Assembly: GCF_039812505.1 (NCBI RefSeq)
Contig: NZ_JBDIAQ010000139.1
Span: 1-9,252 of the forward strand
Length of the DNA: 9,252 bases
Source of the DNA: Intrasporangium_A sp039812505
GTDB taxonomy: Bacteria; Actinomycetota; Actinomycetes; Actinomycetales; Dermatophilaceae
Reading direction: 5' to 3'
Of the stretch, positions 1-8,700 are shown piece by piece. A program made the translations under genes and the position numbers. Positions within the stretch are counted from its first letter, which is position 1, and every line of letters begins with the position of its first letter. The notes under the pieces are model-generated. The model saw only the letters and a list, made by a program, of their open reading frames with translations, was not told the origin of the DNA and made no database searches.

Positions 1-27
1 ACGACGACCACGACGACCACGACGACC
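1..27. repeat. 9-bp tandem repeat, three copies
   Basis: The unit ACGACGACC occurs three times in a row with no mismatch. The array touches the window edge, so its true length is unknown. One frame of the plus strand reads it as alternating Asp-Asp-His, another as poly-Thr. A coding origin is likely but cannot be proven from 27 bases. Confidence 0.75.
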
Positions 28-38
28 TGACCTCGTAG
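3..38 (+). CDS. possible C-terminal end of an upstream gene (Asp/His-rich tail)
   Basis: Read from base 3, the plus strand gives the tail DDHDDHDDLTS followed by TAG at 36-38. The next gene starts at 48, only 9 bases later, and its Shine-Dalgarno element overlaps this stop. That spacing is typical of consecutive genes in an operon. An acidic, His-rich C terminus of this sort is often seen at the ends of metal-binding or secreted proteins, but no family can be named from 11 residues. The alternative frame (from base 1, poly-Thr ending in TGA at 28-30) is also open, so the call is tentative. Confidence 0.3.
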   Translation, partial: DDHDDHDDLTS

Positions 39-41
39 GGG
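37..41 (+). promoter_or_regulatory. Shine-Dalgarno element of the nitroreductase-family gene
   Basis: AGGGG ends 6 bases before the GTG at 48. An in-frame TAG at 36-38 blocks any longer N terminus, so this site and the stop together fix the start at 48. Confidence 0.6.
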
Positions 42-47
42 CGAGCC

Positions 48-515
48 GTGCCCAACCAGCGCTTCAACCGATGGCTCTACCGCGGCGGGCGACCGAACCG
101 GTTGGCCCGGGCGGTCAACGGTGTGTGGGCCCGGGTGTTCGCCACCGGGCTGGGGCCCGGTATGACCGCCGCGCTGGAGGTCACCGGCCGCACGTCGGGG
201 CGCCCGGTGACCCTCCCGATCGTGGTCGTGCACCTGGGCGGCGAGCACTACCTCGTGTCGATGCTCGGCGAGAACACGAACTGGGTCCGCAACGTCCGCG
301 CCGCCGGCGGTCGCGCGGTCCTGGTGCGCCGTGGACGTACCCGGGTCACCCTCGAGGACGTGCCCGCGCAGCAGCGTGCCCCGATCATCAAGCGCTACTG
401 CCAGATCGCGCCGGGTGGGCGCGTGCACATCCCGGTGGACCCCGACGCCCCCCTCCAGGAGTTCGCGGCCGTGGCGGGCCGGTACCCGGTCTTCCGGGTC
501 ACTCCCGAGCCTTGA
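48..515 (+). CDS. deazaflavin (F420)-dependent nitroreductase family protein (DUF385/Ddn-like)
   Basis: This 155-residue cytosolic protein looks like a member of the F420H2-dependent nitroreductase/oxidoreductase family, which adopts a split beta-barrel fold. Family-typical stretches are visible: TGRTSGRPVTLP at residues 46-57, GENTNWVRNVRAAGG at 74-88 (the usual G-x-N-x-x-W-x-x-N cofactor-side motif), and YPVFRV near the C terminus (146-151). The length is normal for the family, and I see no signal peptide or membrane helix. Characterised relatives such as mycobacterial Ddn reduce quinones and nitroaromatic compounds with F420H2, but the substrate here cannot be inferred. The GTG start is the first available after an in-frame stop at 36-38. 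The gene may be co-transcribed with whatever lies upstream, and it converges on recD with no evident functional link. F420 binding is inferred from the family; some members may prefer other flavins. Confidence 0.9.
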   Translation: MPNQRFNRWLYRGGRPNRLARAVNGVWARVFATGLGPGMTAALEVTGRTSGRPVTLPIVVVHLGGEHYLVSMLGENTNWVRNVRAAGGRAVLVRRGRTRVTLEDVPAQQRAPIIKRYCQIAPGGRVHIPVDPDAPLQEFAAVAGRYPVFRVTPEP

Positions 516-588
516 CCCTCCCGCGGTGCCCGCCACGTGGCCCGGGTCGCGTGCGCGCGTAGCCGGCTCGGCGGCATACCCGCTGGTG
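516..588. other. 73-bp convergent intergenic region
   Basis: The nitroreductase-family gene and recD end facing each other across this gap. A 6-bp inverted repeat, GGGTCA (496-501) and TGACCC (513-518), spans the plus-strand stop codon with an 11-base loop. Further in are two perfect palindromes, GCCACGTGGC at 532-541 and AGCCGGCT at 561-568. None is followed by a T-tract on either strand, so there is no convincing intrinsic terminator. Termination may be factor-dependent or rely on weak GC-rich hairpins. Confidence 0.45.
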
Positions 589-2382
589 TCAGCCCCGGCG
601 CTCGACGCCGGGCCGGGCGAGCCGCTGGGCCAGCCCGGAGGAGCGCTGCGCGGGCGTCTCGACGGCGGCGCGGATCGCCGCGCGGCTGCCCACGATCGTG
701 AGGTGGTGCTCGGCGCGCGTCACCGCGGTGTAGAGCAGCTCGCGCGTGAGCAGCCGCGAGGTCGTGGGCGGCACGATCACCGCGACGTGCTCGGCCTGGC
801 TGCCCTGGGCCTTGTGCACCGTCATCGCGTGCATCGTCTCGATGTCGGACAGGCGCCACGGCGCGAACGCCCGGGTGCCGGAACCGGTCTCGACGGCGGC
901 CAGCGGGCCGTCGCCGGTACGGACGACGACCCCAGTGTCGCCGTTGCTCACCCCGAGCCCGTAGTCGTTGCGGGTGACCAGGATCGGCCGGCCGACGTAC
1001 ATCGGGTGCATCGCGACCTCCGGGGCGCGCGCCGCCAGCGCCTGCTCGACCAGCCGGTTCCAGTGGCGGGTGCCGAACGGGCCCGTGCGGTGGGCACACA
1101 GCAGCCGGAACCGGCCCAGCTGCGCCAGGGCGGCTGCGACGTCCCCGTCCAGCGCGAGCTCCCTCAGCTGCCAAGCGTGTTCGACCACTTCGGGCAACTG
1201 CCCGAGCGTCGGTGCCTCGGTCTCGACGAAGGTCAGGCCGGTGGCCGCCCTGGCGACCAGGTCGAGCACCGATCCAGGGGCGCCCGTCCGGAAGGCCCGC
1301 GCGAGCCTGGCCCGGTCGTCGTCGAGGCGGTGGTCCTTGGTCAGGCGCACGACGCTGCCGTCGCCCTCCAGCCCGCGCACCAGGTCGGCCAGGACCGAGC
1401 CCGCCTCGACCGAGGCGAGCTGGTCGGGGTCACCGACCAGCAGCAACCGGGCCGTCGGGGGGAGCGCCTCGACCAGCCGGGCCATCAGGCTGAGGGACAC
1501 CATCGAGGCCTCGTCGATGACCACGACGTCGTGGGGGAGCGGGTTGTGCGCGTCGTGGCGGAACCGCTGCCGGCTGTCCGGGCGGCTCCCGAGCAGGCGG
1601 TGCACGGTGACCGCCGGGCTGATCGACGCGGTGCTCGCGAGGGCGTCCTGCAGCGTCTCGTTCATCCGCGCCGCCGCCTTGCCGGTGGGTGCCGCCAGAC
1701 CGATCCGCAGGGTGTGACGGCTGCCGGCGGCGAGGGCGGCCAGCACGCCGGCGATCGTGTAGGTCTTGCCCATGCCGGGCCCGCCGGTCAGCACCGTGAC
1801 CGCCTGCTGGGTGACGCGCCGGACCGCCGTCAGCTGGGCCTCGTCGAGGCCCCGGTCCTGCAGCGCCTCCGTCACGGCGACCTGGTCCACCGGCGACACC
1901 TCCCGGTCGCGCCGGTCCTGCAGGGCCTTCGCGATCAGGCACTCGTCGGCGTGGTTGCGCTCGAGGTAGACCAGCCCGAGGTCCGGGCGCAGCACGCCTT
2001 GCGCGGCAAGGGGGCTCGCCCGGACGGCCGCGAACCACTCGGCCGGGTCGGGCAGCTCGGCCAGGTCGCCGAGCCGCACGAGCTGCTCACTCTCCGGCCG
2101 GGAGCGAGGCGCGCCAGATCGAGCGTCGCCCACCTCGGCCAGGTCCACACTCAGGTCCGCGACCGAGCCGAGGTCCAGGGCCGTCGACCCCTCCCGTACC
2201 GCCCGGACCGCGAACGCGAGCGCGAGTGCGGCATCACCCGAGACGTCCTCCCCGACAAGCGTGCTCACCCGGGCCGCGATGACGCAGTCGCTGCCGTCGA
2301 GGAACCCGGCCTCGTTGAGCACCCGGAGCCGGCCGGACGCGGTGACGCTGAGCGCGGCATCGCCCGGGTCCGATGCAGTCAC
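589..2382 (-). CDS. recD: RecBCD subunit RecD, 5'-3' DNA helicase
   Basis: RecD is the alpha subunit of the RecBCD helicase-nuclease, an SF1B motor that moves 5'-3' on one strand of a broken duplex. The 597-residue protein is close to the E. coli length (about 608). Helicase motifs are intact and in order: Walker A GGPGMGKT (200-207), motif Ia APTGKAAARM (231-240), Walker B IDEAS (289-293), motif III VGDPDQL (316-322), motif V VHKAQGSQ (522-529) and motif VI YTAVTRA (551-557) in the UvrD_C_2-like C-terminal domain. The N-terminal ~170 residues match the RecD region that contacts RecB in E. coli. The GTG start at 2382 overlaps the recB stop (GTGA) and has a purine-rich ribosome-binding site. 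Extending upstream to an ATG at 2454 would overlap recB by 76 bases and looks wrong; the in-frame Val at residue 13 is GTC, not a start. It is the last gene of the recCBD operon. Confidence 0.96.
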   Translation of the reverse strand: MTASDPGDAALSVTASGRLRVLNEAGFLDGSDCVIAARVSTLVGEDVSGDAALALAFAVRAVREGSTALDLGSVADLSVDLAEVGDARSGAPRSRPESEQLVRLGDLAELPDPAEWFAAVRASPLAAQGVLRPDLGLVYLERNHADECLIAKALQDRRDREVSPVDQVAVTEALQDRGLDEAQLTAVRRVTQQAVTVLTGGPGMGKTYTIAGVLAALAAGSRHTLRIGLAAPTGKAAARMNETLQDALASTASISPAVTVHRLLGSRPDSRQRFRHDAHNPLPHDVVVIDEASMVSLSLMARLVEALPPTARLLLVGDPDQLASVEAGSVLADLVRGLEGDGSVVRLTKDHRLDDDRARLARAFRTGAPGSVLDLVARAATGLTFVETEAPTLGQLPEVVEHAWQLRELALDGDVAAALAQLGRFRLLCAHRTGPFGTRHWNRLVEQALAARAPEVAMHPMYVGRPILVTRNDYGLGVSNGDTGVVVRTGDGPLAAVETGSGTRAFAPWRLSDIETMHAMTVHKAQGSQAEHVAVIVPPTTSRLLTRELLYTAVTRAEHHLTIVGSRAAIRAAVETPAQRSSGLAQRLARPGVERRG

Positions 2383-5300
2383 CGCAGCACCCCCTCGAGC
2401 CGGCCGTCGAGGACGGCAGACAGGTCCTCGAGCATCGCCACCGGAGGCCGCCACGAGAACACCCCACAGGGCTGCCCGTCGACCAGCGGAGTGGCGGGGC
2501 CGGCCATGCCCCGGACGTACAGGTACATGACCCCACCCAGGTGCGCCTCCGGCGCGTACCCCGGCAGGCGCCAGCGCAGGTAGCGGTGCAGCACGGTCGA
2601 GTAGAGGATCGCCTGCAACGGGTACGAGGAGTGGCTCATCGCCGCGGCCAGCCGCGCCGGGGCGTAGTCGGCGAGGGTCAGCTCCCCACCGGGCGGACCG
2701 AGCCAGTTGGTCTTGTAGTCCACGACGTAGAACCTGCCGCCGTGCCGGAAGGCGAGGTCGATCGAGCCGGTGAGGTAGCCGAGCAGGGCCTGTCCACCGA
2801 GCTCGGGGCGGGCCAGCGCGTCCGCGTACCCGCGCAGCGGGTCCTCGTCCGGCAGGTGCCGGCGCAGGACCGCCGCCATCTCGCGCAGCCGGGCATGGGC
2901 GTGCGGACGGTCCCCGCCGGCCAGTGGAAGCTCGAACCCCAGCTCCGCGAGCCGGTCACCGCGCGGGATGTCGCACAGCCGGGCGCCCTGCGTCAGCGGC
3001 CCGGTCGGGGTGGTGAGCACTGCCCCGAGTGCGCCGGCGAGCTCCTCGCGGTCGAGCTCGACCGGCCACCAGGACAGCTCCTCGTCGATGCGGGCCAGCA
3101 GCTCGGCCTGCAGGTCGCCCGCCTGGAAGTCGGCCGCCTCGAGCACCGCATGGACCAGGGAGCCGAAGGTCGCGCCGACGGGCAGCCGCGACATCGGCGA
3201 GGGGACGTCCGACCCGGTCGGCTCCCGGTCGGCGACGACGACGGCCTCCTCGTCGACCCGTCCCAACGCGTCCTGGTCCGGCTCCGAGGTCGCGCCTGCG
3301 TCGGCGGCTCCCGACGCCAGCGACGTGTACGACGTGCGCCGCCAGGCTCGGTCGACCCACCCCTCGTCGAAGCTCCGCACGGTCAGCGGGTCGGCTGCCA
3401 CCGGCGGGACGAGCCGTGGCTCAGGCCCGGACCCGCCCACCTCGGTGAGGCTGAACGCCCCGTGGTCGGCCCAGACTTGCAGCAACGCCCGGGCTGCGGC
3501 GGCCTCGCCGACGGGCGGGCGGTCCGCCGGGACCACCACCGCCTCGCGCGCGGCGGGCTCGGCGCGGCGGGCGAGCAGCGCCGAGAGCTGGTCCGGGGAC
3601 CCGGCCTGCCCGAACAGCAGCCGGTGCAGGCCCGAGGCCGGGGTGTTGTGGGTCGGCGCCCACCACAGGACCAGCTGTGACTGCGCCCGGGTCATGGCGA
3701 CATACGACAGTCGCAGGTGCTCGGCGAGCACCTCGGCGACGCGTTCGGCCGCGATCTCGGCCGGGTCGAAGGAGAGCAGGCGTCGACCCTCTCGGTGGAT
3801 GACCGCGGGGCAGGGGTCCCTGCCCACGAAGTTGTCGAAGAGGAACGGGGCGTAGACGATCGGGAACTGCAGGCCCTTCGCGCCGTGGATGGTCGACAGG
3901 GTGACTGCCCGCGCGTCGGAGTCCAGCCGCATGATCCGCGAGTCCGGCGCGGCGGTCGCGTCGTCCAGACCCTGCCGTCGCAGCCAGGCCACCAGGCTCG
4001 GCAGCCCTCGCGTGCCCGCCAGCACCCGTTCCTGCAGCAGCTGGGCGCAGTGCACGACGTCGGTCAGGTCGCGCTCCCCGTCGAGGCGCGACAGGAGGCG
4101 GGTGTCCAGGCCCTGCCCGCGGGTGACGTCCAGCACGGCGGCGATCCCACCGCGATGGAACGCCGTCAGCAGCGAACGGGTCTGTGCGGCAACGGACTCC
4201 GTGCCGGCCTCGCCTCGCGCGTCGAGCTCCTGCACGGTCCAGCCGAGGAAGGGCGTCAGCGCCGCCAGCCGTACCCGGTCGGCTCGGTGCGGCTGCTCCA
4301 GGGCCATCAGCAGCTGCAGCCACCAGCCCGAGGCGGTCGTACGCAGCACCGACTCGCTCGAGACCAGCACGGAAGGAACGCCCTTGGCGTGCAAGGCGTC
4401 CCGCATGCTGCGCAGGTCGCGGTTCGCATGCGCGAGCACGGCGATCTGCTCCGGCTGCACGGGTTTTCCGTCGAAGGTGGCCGCCGAGGCGAGCAGCCGG
4501 GCGATGTCGCCGGCGGCGTCGGCGCAGATGGCCTGCCGCGCCGCGGCGATGGGCACCGTCTCGCCGAGCAGGGCACGCAGGCGGACCGCGTGGTTGTCCG
4601 GCGCATCCTGCAGCCGGTGGATGGTCCGGTGCGCGGTGACCCGGCGCGCCACGATCCCCGGTGAGAGCTGCACGTCGACCATCAGCGTCTGCAGCGACCG
4701 CACGAGCGGCGCGTCGCTGCGGAAGTTGGTCGGCAGCGACAGGTGGCGCTCGGCGCCGTCCGACGCCCGGCGGTAGGTGTCGACGTCCGCGCCGCGGAAG
4801 CCGTAGATCGCCTGCTTCGGGTCGCCGATCAGCACGAGGGCCTCGGTCTCGGTGCCGAAAGCGCGCGAGAACACCTGCCACTGCACCGGGTCGGTGTCCT
4901 GGAACTCGTCGACGAGCACGACCCTCCAGCGGTCCCGCATCCGGCGGCGCGCGGGCGCGCCCTCGTCCTCCAGCGCGTCGGCGAGCTCGGTCAGCAGGTC
5001 GTCGTAGCCGAGCAGCGCGGCGCGCCGCTTGCGCTTCCTGACCTCGGCCCGTATGCCGCTCACGAACCTGAGGCGCTCACCGATCGTCCCGGGGGCATCC
5101 GGTGGCGAGAGCTGCGCGCTGGGGTCGTCGAGCGCGGCTGCGGAGTCCGCGCTCAGCAGCCGGTAGCTCGGCGGCCGCGTGGTCGAGTGTGCGTACTCGG
5201 CCAGGTAGCGGTCGTCGACGGCGTCGCGGCGCAGCTCGGTCAGGTCCTCGGCCAGGGTGGCGTAGGGGTCCGAGTCGCCGGCGACTCCGAGACCCCGCAG

Positions 5301-5723
5301 CACGTGGTGGCAGAACTGGTGGATCGTCGCGATGGTGGCCGTGTCGAAGTCGGCCACGGCGGTCCGGAGTCGGTCGACCCGCTCGTGCAGCTGCTCGGCG
5401 GAGCAGTCGCGCAGGTGCCGGACCAGGGCGTCCTCGACGTCCCGGTCGCCCGGGTCGTGCTGGGGAGCGGTCAGCGCGGCCAGCACCTCCGCGAGGCGCG
5501 CCCGGACCCGCTCGGCCAGCTCCCGGGTCGCGGCGCGGCTGAAGGTGACGACGAGCAGCTCGTGGAGCGGAAGCCCGCGCTCGGCGACATACCGCACCAC
5601 GAGCGCGGACAGTGCCCACGTCTTGCCCGTTCCGGCGCTGGCCTCGATCAGGGTGGTGCCCGAGGGCAGCGGCGCGGCGATGTCGAAGCTCGTCGTCAGG
5701 TCCGGGCTCGGCGGCTGGGTCAC
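2379..5723 (-). CDS. recB: RecBCD subunit RecB, 3'-5' helicase and nuclease
   Basis: RecB is the main motor (SF1A, 3'-5') and the only nuclease of RecBCD. The protein has 1114 residues against about 1180 in E. coli. Helicase motifs: Walker A EASAGTGKT (28-35 region), Ia FSRAATREL (61-69), II VDEFQDTD (271-278), III IGDPKQAIYGFRGAD (299-313), IV PTNFRS (331-336), V TIHGAKGLQF (611-620) and VI YVAMTRA (674-680). A polar, acidic, Ala/Gly-rich linker (about 800-848) leads to the PD-(D/E)XK nuclease with all expected residues: H858 in GSLVHAVLE, D989 in GSIDL, D1002 and K1004 in DYKTN, and the QxxxY motif Q1037/Y1041. The nuclease therefore looks active. The GTG at 5723 overlaps the recC TGA stop and has a GGAGA site. 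An upstream ATG at 5840 would overlap recC by 121 bases and add 39 low-quality residues before the conserved N terminus. AddA/AdnB are less likely because recC and recD flank it. Confidence 0.97.
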   Translation of the reverse strand: MTQPPSPDLTTSFDIAAPLPSGTTLIEASAGTGKTWALSALVVRYVAERGLPLHELLVVTFSRAATRELAERVRARLAEVLAALTAPQHDPGDRDVEDALVRHLRDCSAEQLHERVDRLRTAVADFDTATIATIHQFCHHVLRGLGVAGDSDPYATLAEDLTELRRDAVDDRYLAEYAHSTTRPPSYRLLSADSAAALDDPSAQLSPPDAPGTIGERLRFVSGIRAEVRKRKRRAALLGYDDLLTELADALEDEGAPARRRMRDRWRVVLVDEFQDTDPVQWQVFSRAFGTETEALVLIGDPKQAIYGFRGADVDTYRRASDGAERHLSLPTNFRSDAPLVRSLQTLMVDVQLSPGIVARRVTAHRTIHRLQDAPDNHAVRLRALLGETVPIAAARQAICADAAGDIARLLASAATFDGKPVQPEQIAVLAHANRDLRSMRDALHAKGVPSVLVSSESVLRTTASGWWLQLLMALEQPHRADRVRLAALTPFLGWTVQELDARGEAGTESVAAQTRSLLTAFHRGGIAAVLDVTRGQGLDTRLLSRLDGERDLTDVVHCAQLLQERVLAGTRGLPSLVAWLRRQGLDDATAAPDSRIMRLDSDARAVTLSTIHGAKGLQFPIVYAPFLFDNFVGRDPCPAVIHREGRRLLSFDPAEIAAERVAEVLAEHLRLSYVAMTRAQSQLVLWWAPTHNTPASGLHRLLFGQAGSPDQLSALLARRAEPAAREAVVVPADRPPVGEAAAARALLQVWADHGAFSLTEVGGSGPEPRLVPPVAADPLTVRSFDEGWVDRAWRRTSYTSLASGAADAGATSEPDQDALGRVDEEAVVVADREPTGSDVPSPMSRLPVGATFGSLVHAVLEAADFQAGDLQAELLARIDEELSWWPVELDREELAGALGAVLTTPTGPLTQGARLCDIPRGDRLAELGFELPLAGGDRPHAHARLREMAAVLRRHLPDEDPLRGYADALARPELGGQALLGYLTGSIDLAFRHGGRFYVVDYKTNWLGPPGGELTLADYAPARLAAAMSHSSYPLQAILYSTVLHRYLRWRLPGYAPEAHLGGVMYLYVRGMAGPATPLVDGQPCGVFSWRPPVAMLEDLSAVLDGRLEGVLR
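2390..2396 (-). promoter_or_regulatory. Shine-Dalgarno element of recD
   Basis: On the minus strand GAGGGGG lies 7 bases before the GTG at 2382. It sits inside the last codons of recB and supports the choice of the overlapping GTG as the recD start. Confidence 0.65.
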
Positions 5724-8700
5724 GGCGTCTCCAGATGCTCGTGGATCGGCCCCCAGATCCGCGGCCCGAAGTGGCGCAGCCCGTCGAGGTGGTTGAGGTC
5801 CTCGATGTGGGACCCGGGGCCGAGCACCATTCTCCACCAAGGGTTGTCGCGCTCACCCGGGTACTGGTCGGTGCCCTCCCACTCGCGACGGGTGAGGCGG
5901 AAGGCCAGTCGCAGCGCATCCGTGTCGCCCGGTCCCGAGGCGCGGTAGACGCGGGCGAACGCGCTGGCGGTCCTGGGCGGGGTGCCCATCGGGAAGCGCA
6001 TCCCGGACTGGCGGCAGAGCACCAGGTCGCGCAGCAGCTCGGTGGCCCGGCGGGAGCCGGGGGAGCGCAGCCGTTGGCTGCCCTTCTTGCCGCTCAGCAG
6101 TGCGTGGTGTTCCTGCTCGGGCTCGGCCAGGGCCAGGGCGAGGAGCCGGACCCACGCTGCGACAAGGTGTTTCGCGCTGACGGTGGAGTAGGTCGGCACC
6201 CAGATGGTGGTGTCGTGGACCCTGTTGACGATGCCGGTCAGCCGGGTCGAGCCGCCGTCGGGAATGGGCGGCAGGTCGGTGCGGACCTCGACGGTCCGGG
6301 GCTCGGTCGCCCCCCGGTTCGCGACGATCGCAGCGACGGTCCGCTCGATCTCGGTTCGGGCAGGCCTGCCGAGGGACCCGGGCGGGAAGCTGCCGCGAGC
6401 CGCCTCCCGGTCCAGGGCCGCGCCGAGCGAGGCTCCAGCCAGCACCTCCCGCAGGACCCGATCGCCGATCGCCCACTGCGCCAAGGGGTCGATGGAGACG
6501 GGCAGGGAGTCCTCCGGCTCGTCGAGCTCGCGCGGCACCGTGACCTCGAGCCGGCCCCGGAGGAACTCCCGAGCCGGGTTCTGCAGGAAGGCCACCAGCT
6601 CGTCGACGGTGACCGCGGTGACGGGCCGTACCGGCAGCGGCTCGGTCAGGAGGCGCCGCGGGCCGGACGGGTTGCGGCGGAACTCGCGCAGCGCCCGGGC
6701 ACCGTCTGCCGCGACCCGGTCGAACGTGCCGCCCGGCAGCGGGCCGTCGGCCGTGAAGTTGCGCTCGTCGAACGCCTGAAGCGGGTGGCGCCGCACGAAG
6801 CCGGGCTCCGGGTCGCCCGGTCCGCCCGATGTTGCGTCGTCGCCCGGGGCGGTCGCCGTGCGGGCCGCAGCCGAGATGACCTCCTGCAATGGCACGGCGG
6901 GAGGTCGGCGGCTGCCGTTGCGCTCGTCGAAGCCGGAGTAGATGGCGACGAGGTACTGGTCTGCCGCCATGACCGCGTCGAGCAGCAGCTGGCGGTCCTC
7001 GCTGCGCGCGTCCCGCTCGCCGACCTGAGGTTGGCGGGCCAGCAGGTCGTCCCCGTCGGTGATCGGTGACCGGGGATACACGTCGTCGTCGACCCCGAGC
7101 AGGACCACGGCCCGGTGCGGGACCGAGCGCATGGGCACCATGGTGCAGACCGTCACCGCGCCGGTGCGGAAGCTGGCCCGGCTGGGGCGGACCCCCCAAC
7201 GTTGCCCGAGCAGCACCCGGACGTCGTTCAGGCGCAACGTCATCCGTTCTCCGGCGGCCTCCCCGATGCCGCGCAGGTCGCGATCCAGCTGGGCGACACG
7301 CCACCGCTGGTCGGCGGGCGTGTCGGTGAGCCGCTCGATGGTGTCGCGCAGCCAGTCCACCCACTCCGGCACGGAGAGCACGCCCCTGGGCAGTGTGCTG
7401 TCGGCGCGGCTCGGGCCACGCACCGCGTCGGCGGCGAGCTTGAGGCGCTCCATCAGCTCGAGCAGACGGCCCACGGTCTCGATGTCACGGCTGCCGATGT
7501 CGTCGATCGGCAGGCCTGCCGCCGATGGTGCCCGGGAGTCCCCGGCGACGGCCACCCCGAGCGCGATCCGGTCCATGCCGCGAGCCCAGGTGTTCGCGTC
7601 GAGGTCGCGCAGGCCGTACTCCCCCCGGTGGGCGCCGTCGTACCCCCACCGGACCCCGGAGTCGGTGATCCACCGACCCAGCCGGGCCAGCGACTCCTCG
7701 TCGAACCCGAACCGCGCCCGCACGGCCTCGTGGCCGGCGAGGTCCAGCACCTCGCTGACCGTCATCCGGCCGGCCACCAAGTCCAGGATCCGCTGGGCGA
7801 GGTCGACCAGCGGGTTCGTCGCGGCCAGTGCCCGGTCGGCGAGCTGCACCCGCAGCTGCTGGCCCGGGTGGTGGGACACCGCGGCCGCGTCGGGCTCGGC
7901 GACGAGGCTGAGCCCGAAGGTGGCCTGGATCAGCGGTGCGAACTGCTCGATGTCAGGGCACATGACGATGACGTCGCGCGGCTGAAGCGCCCCCTGCCCC
8001 TCGGCGAGCAGCCAGAGCAGCACCTCCCGGAGCACCTCGACCTGTCGAGCCCGGCCGTGGCAGGCGTGCACCTGCAGCGACAGGTCGCCGGCGGTCGTGG
8101 CCCGGTCCGGGTCCGGGGCGCGGTTGGCGCGGATGTCGGCCTGGAGCAGGCCGAGCCGGGTCGGAGGTGGGGGAGCGGACGGGAGCGGTTCGTGCACGGT
8201 CAGGTCGGGGGTGTGCAGGGTCGCCTGCAGTTCGCGCACGTCGCGGCCCAGGGTCGCCAGCAGCGGATGCCGGGCCAGCGCGGCAGAGGTGTCCTCGGCA
8301 CGGGGCTCCACTCGCGTCCGGCCGGCCAGGTCCGCCCACAACGACGGCGAGGGGTGCGGCAGCCACAGGTGCACCTCGTGGTGGGCGCCGATGGCGAAGA
8401 GTAGCTCGCGCTCCGACGCGGCCAGGCGGGTGTGCCCGAACAGCGAGAGCCGGGCGGGCAGGTCGAGCTGGATGGTGCCCGCCGACAGCTCGTCCACGAC
8501 CCGCCGGTGGCGCTCGGTGACCGACTCGTTCAGGTCCTCGCGCGCCAGCACGAGCTCGACGACGCGCCGCCACAGGATCGGCTGCCAGACGAAGTCGCCA
8601 AGTGCGGTGGTTGTGTCAGGGGTCGGGGTGGTTGCGGTGGTTGCGTCGGGGGCCGGGTTGGTTGCGTCGGGGGCTGGAGTGGTGCCATCCGGTGGCCGGC

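Noticed and set aside
2383..2454. Longer N terminus for recD starting at ATG 2454
   Set aside because: The extra 24 residues overlap the recB C terminus in another frame and are unlike RecD N termini. The GTG at 2382 is better placed.
331..2583. 750-codon open frame on the plus strand, antisense to recD
   Set aside because: It is rich in Arg, Gly, Ala and Pro, has no recognisable motif, overlaps the 3' end of the nitroreductase-family gene and mirrors the recD codons. Long antisense frames are normal in very GC-rich DNA.
3421..4881. 486-codon minus-strand open frame in another frame of recB
   Set aside because: An Arg/Ala-rich out-of-frame translation of recB. The recB frame has all helicase motifs through this stretch, so no frameshift is implied.
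5724..5840. Longer N terminus for recB starting at ATG 5840
   Set aside because: The extra 39 residues are an out-of-frame reading of the recC 3' end, and the GTG at 5723 has both a ribosome-binding site and a GTGA overlap.
4743..5948. 401-codon plus-strand open frame antisense to recB
   Set aside because: It lies opposite RecB helicase motifs I-III; no ribosome-binding site or family resemblance is evident.
5612..7069. 485-codon plus-strand open frame antisense to the recB/recC junction
   Set aside because: Low-complexity composition, no domain signature and full overlap with strongly supported recB and recC. It is a shadow of the coding strand.
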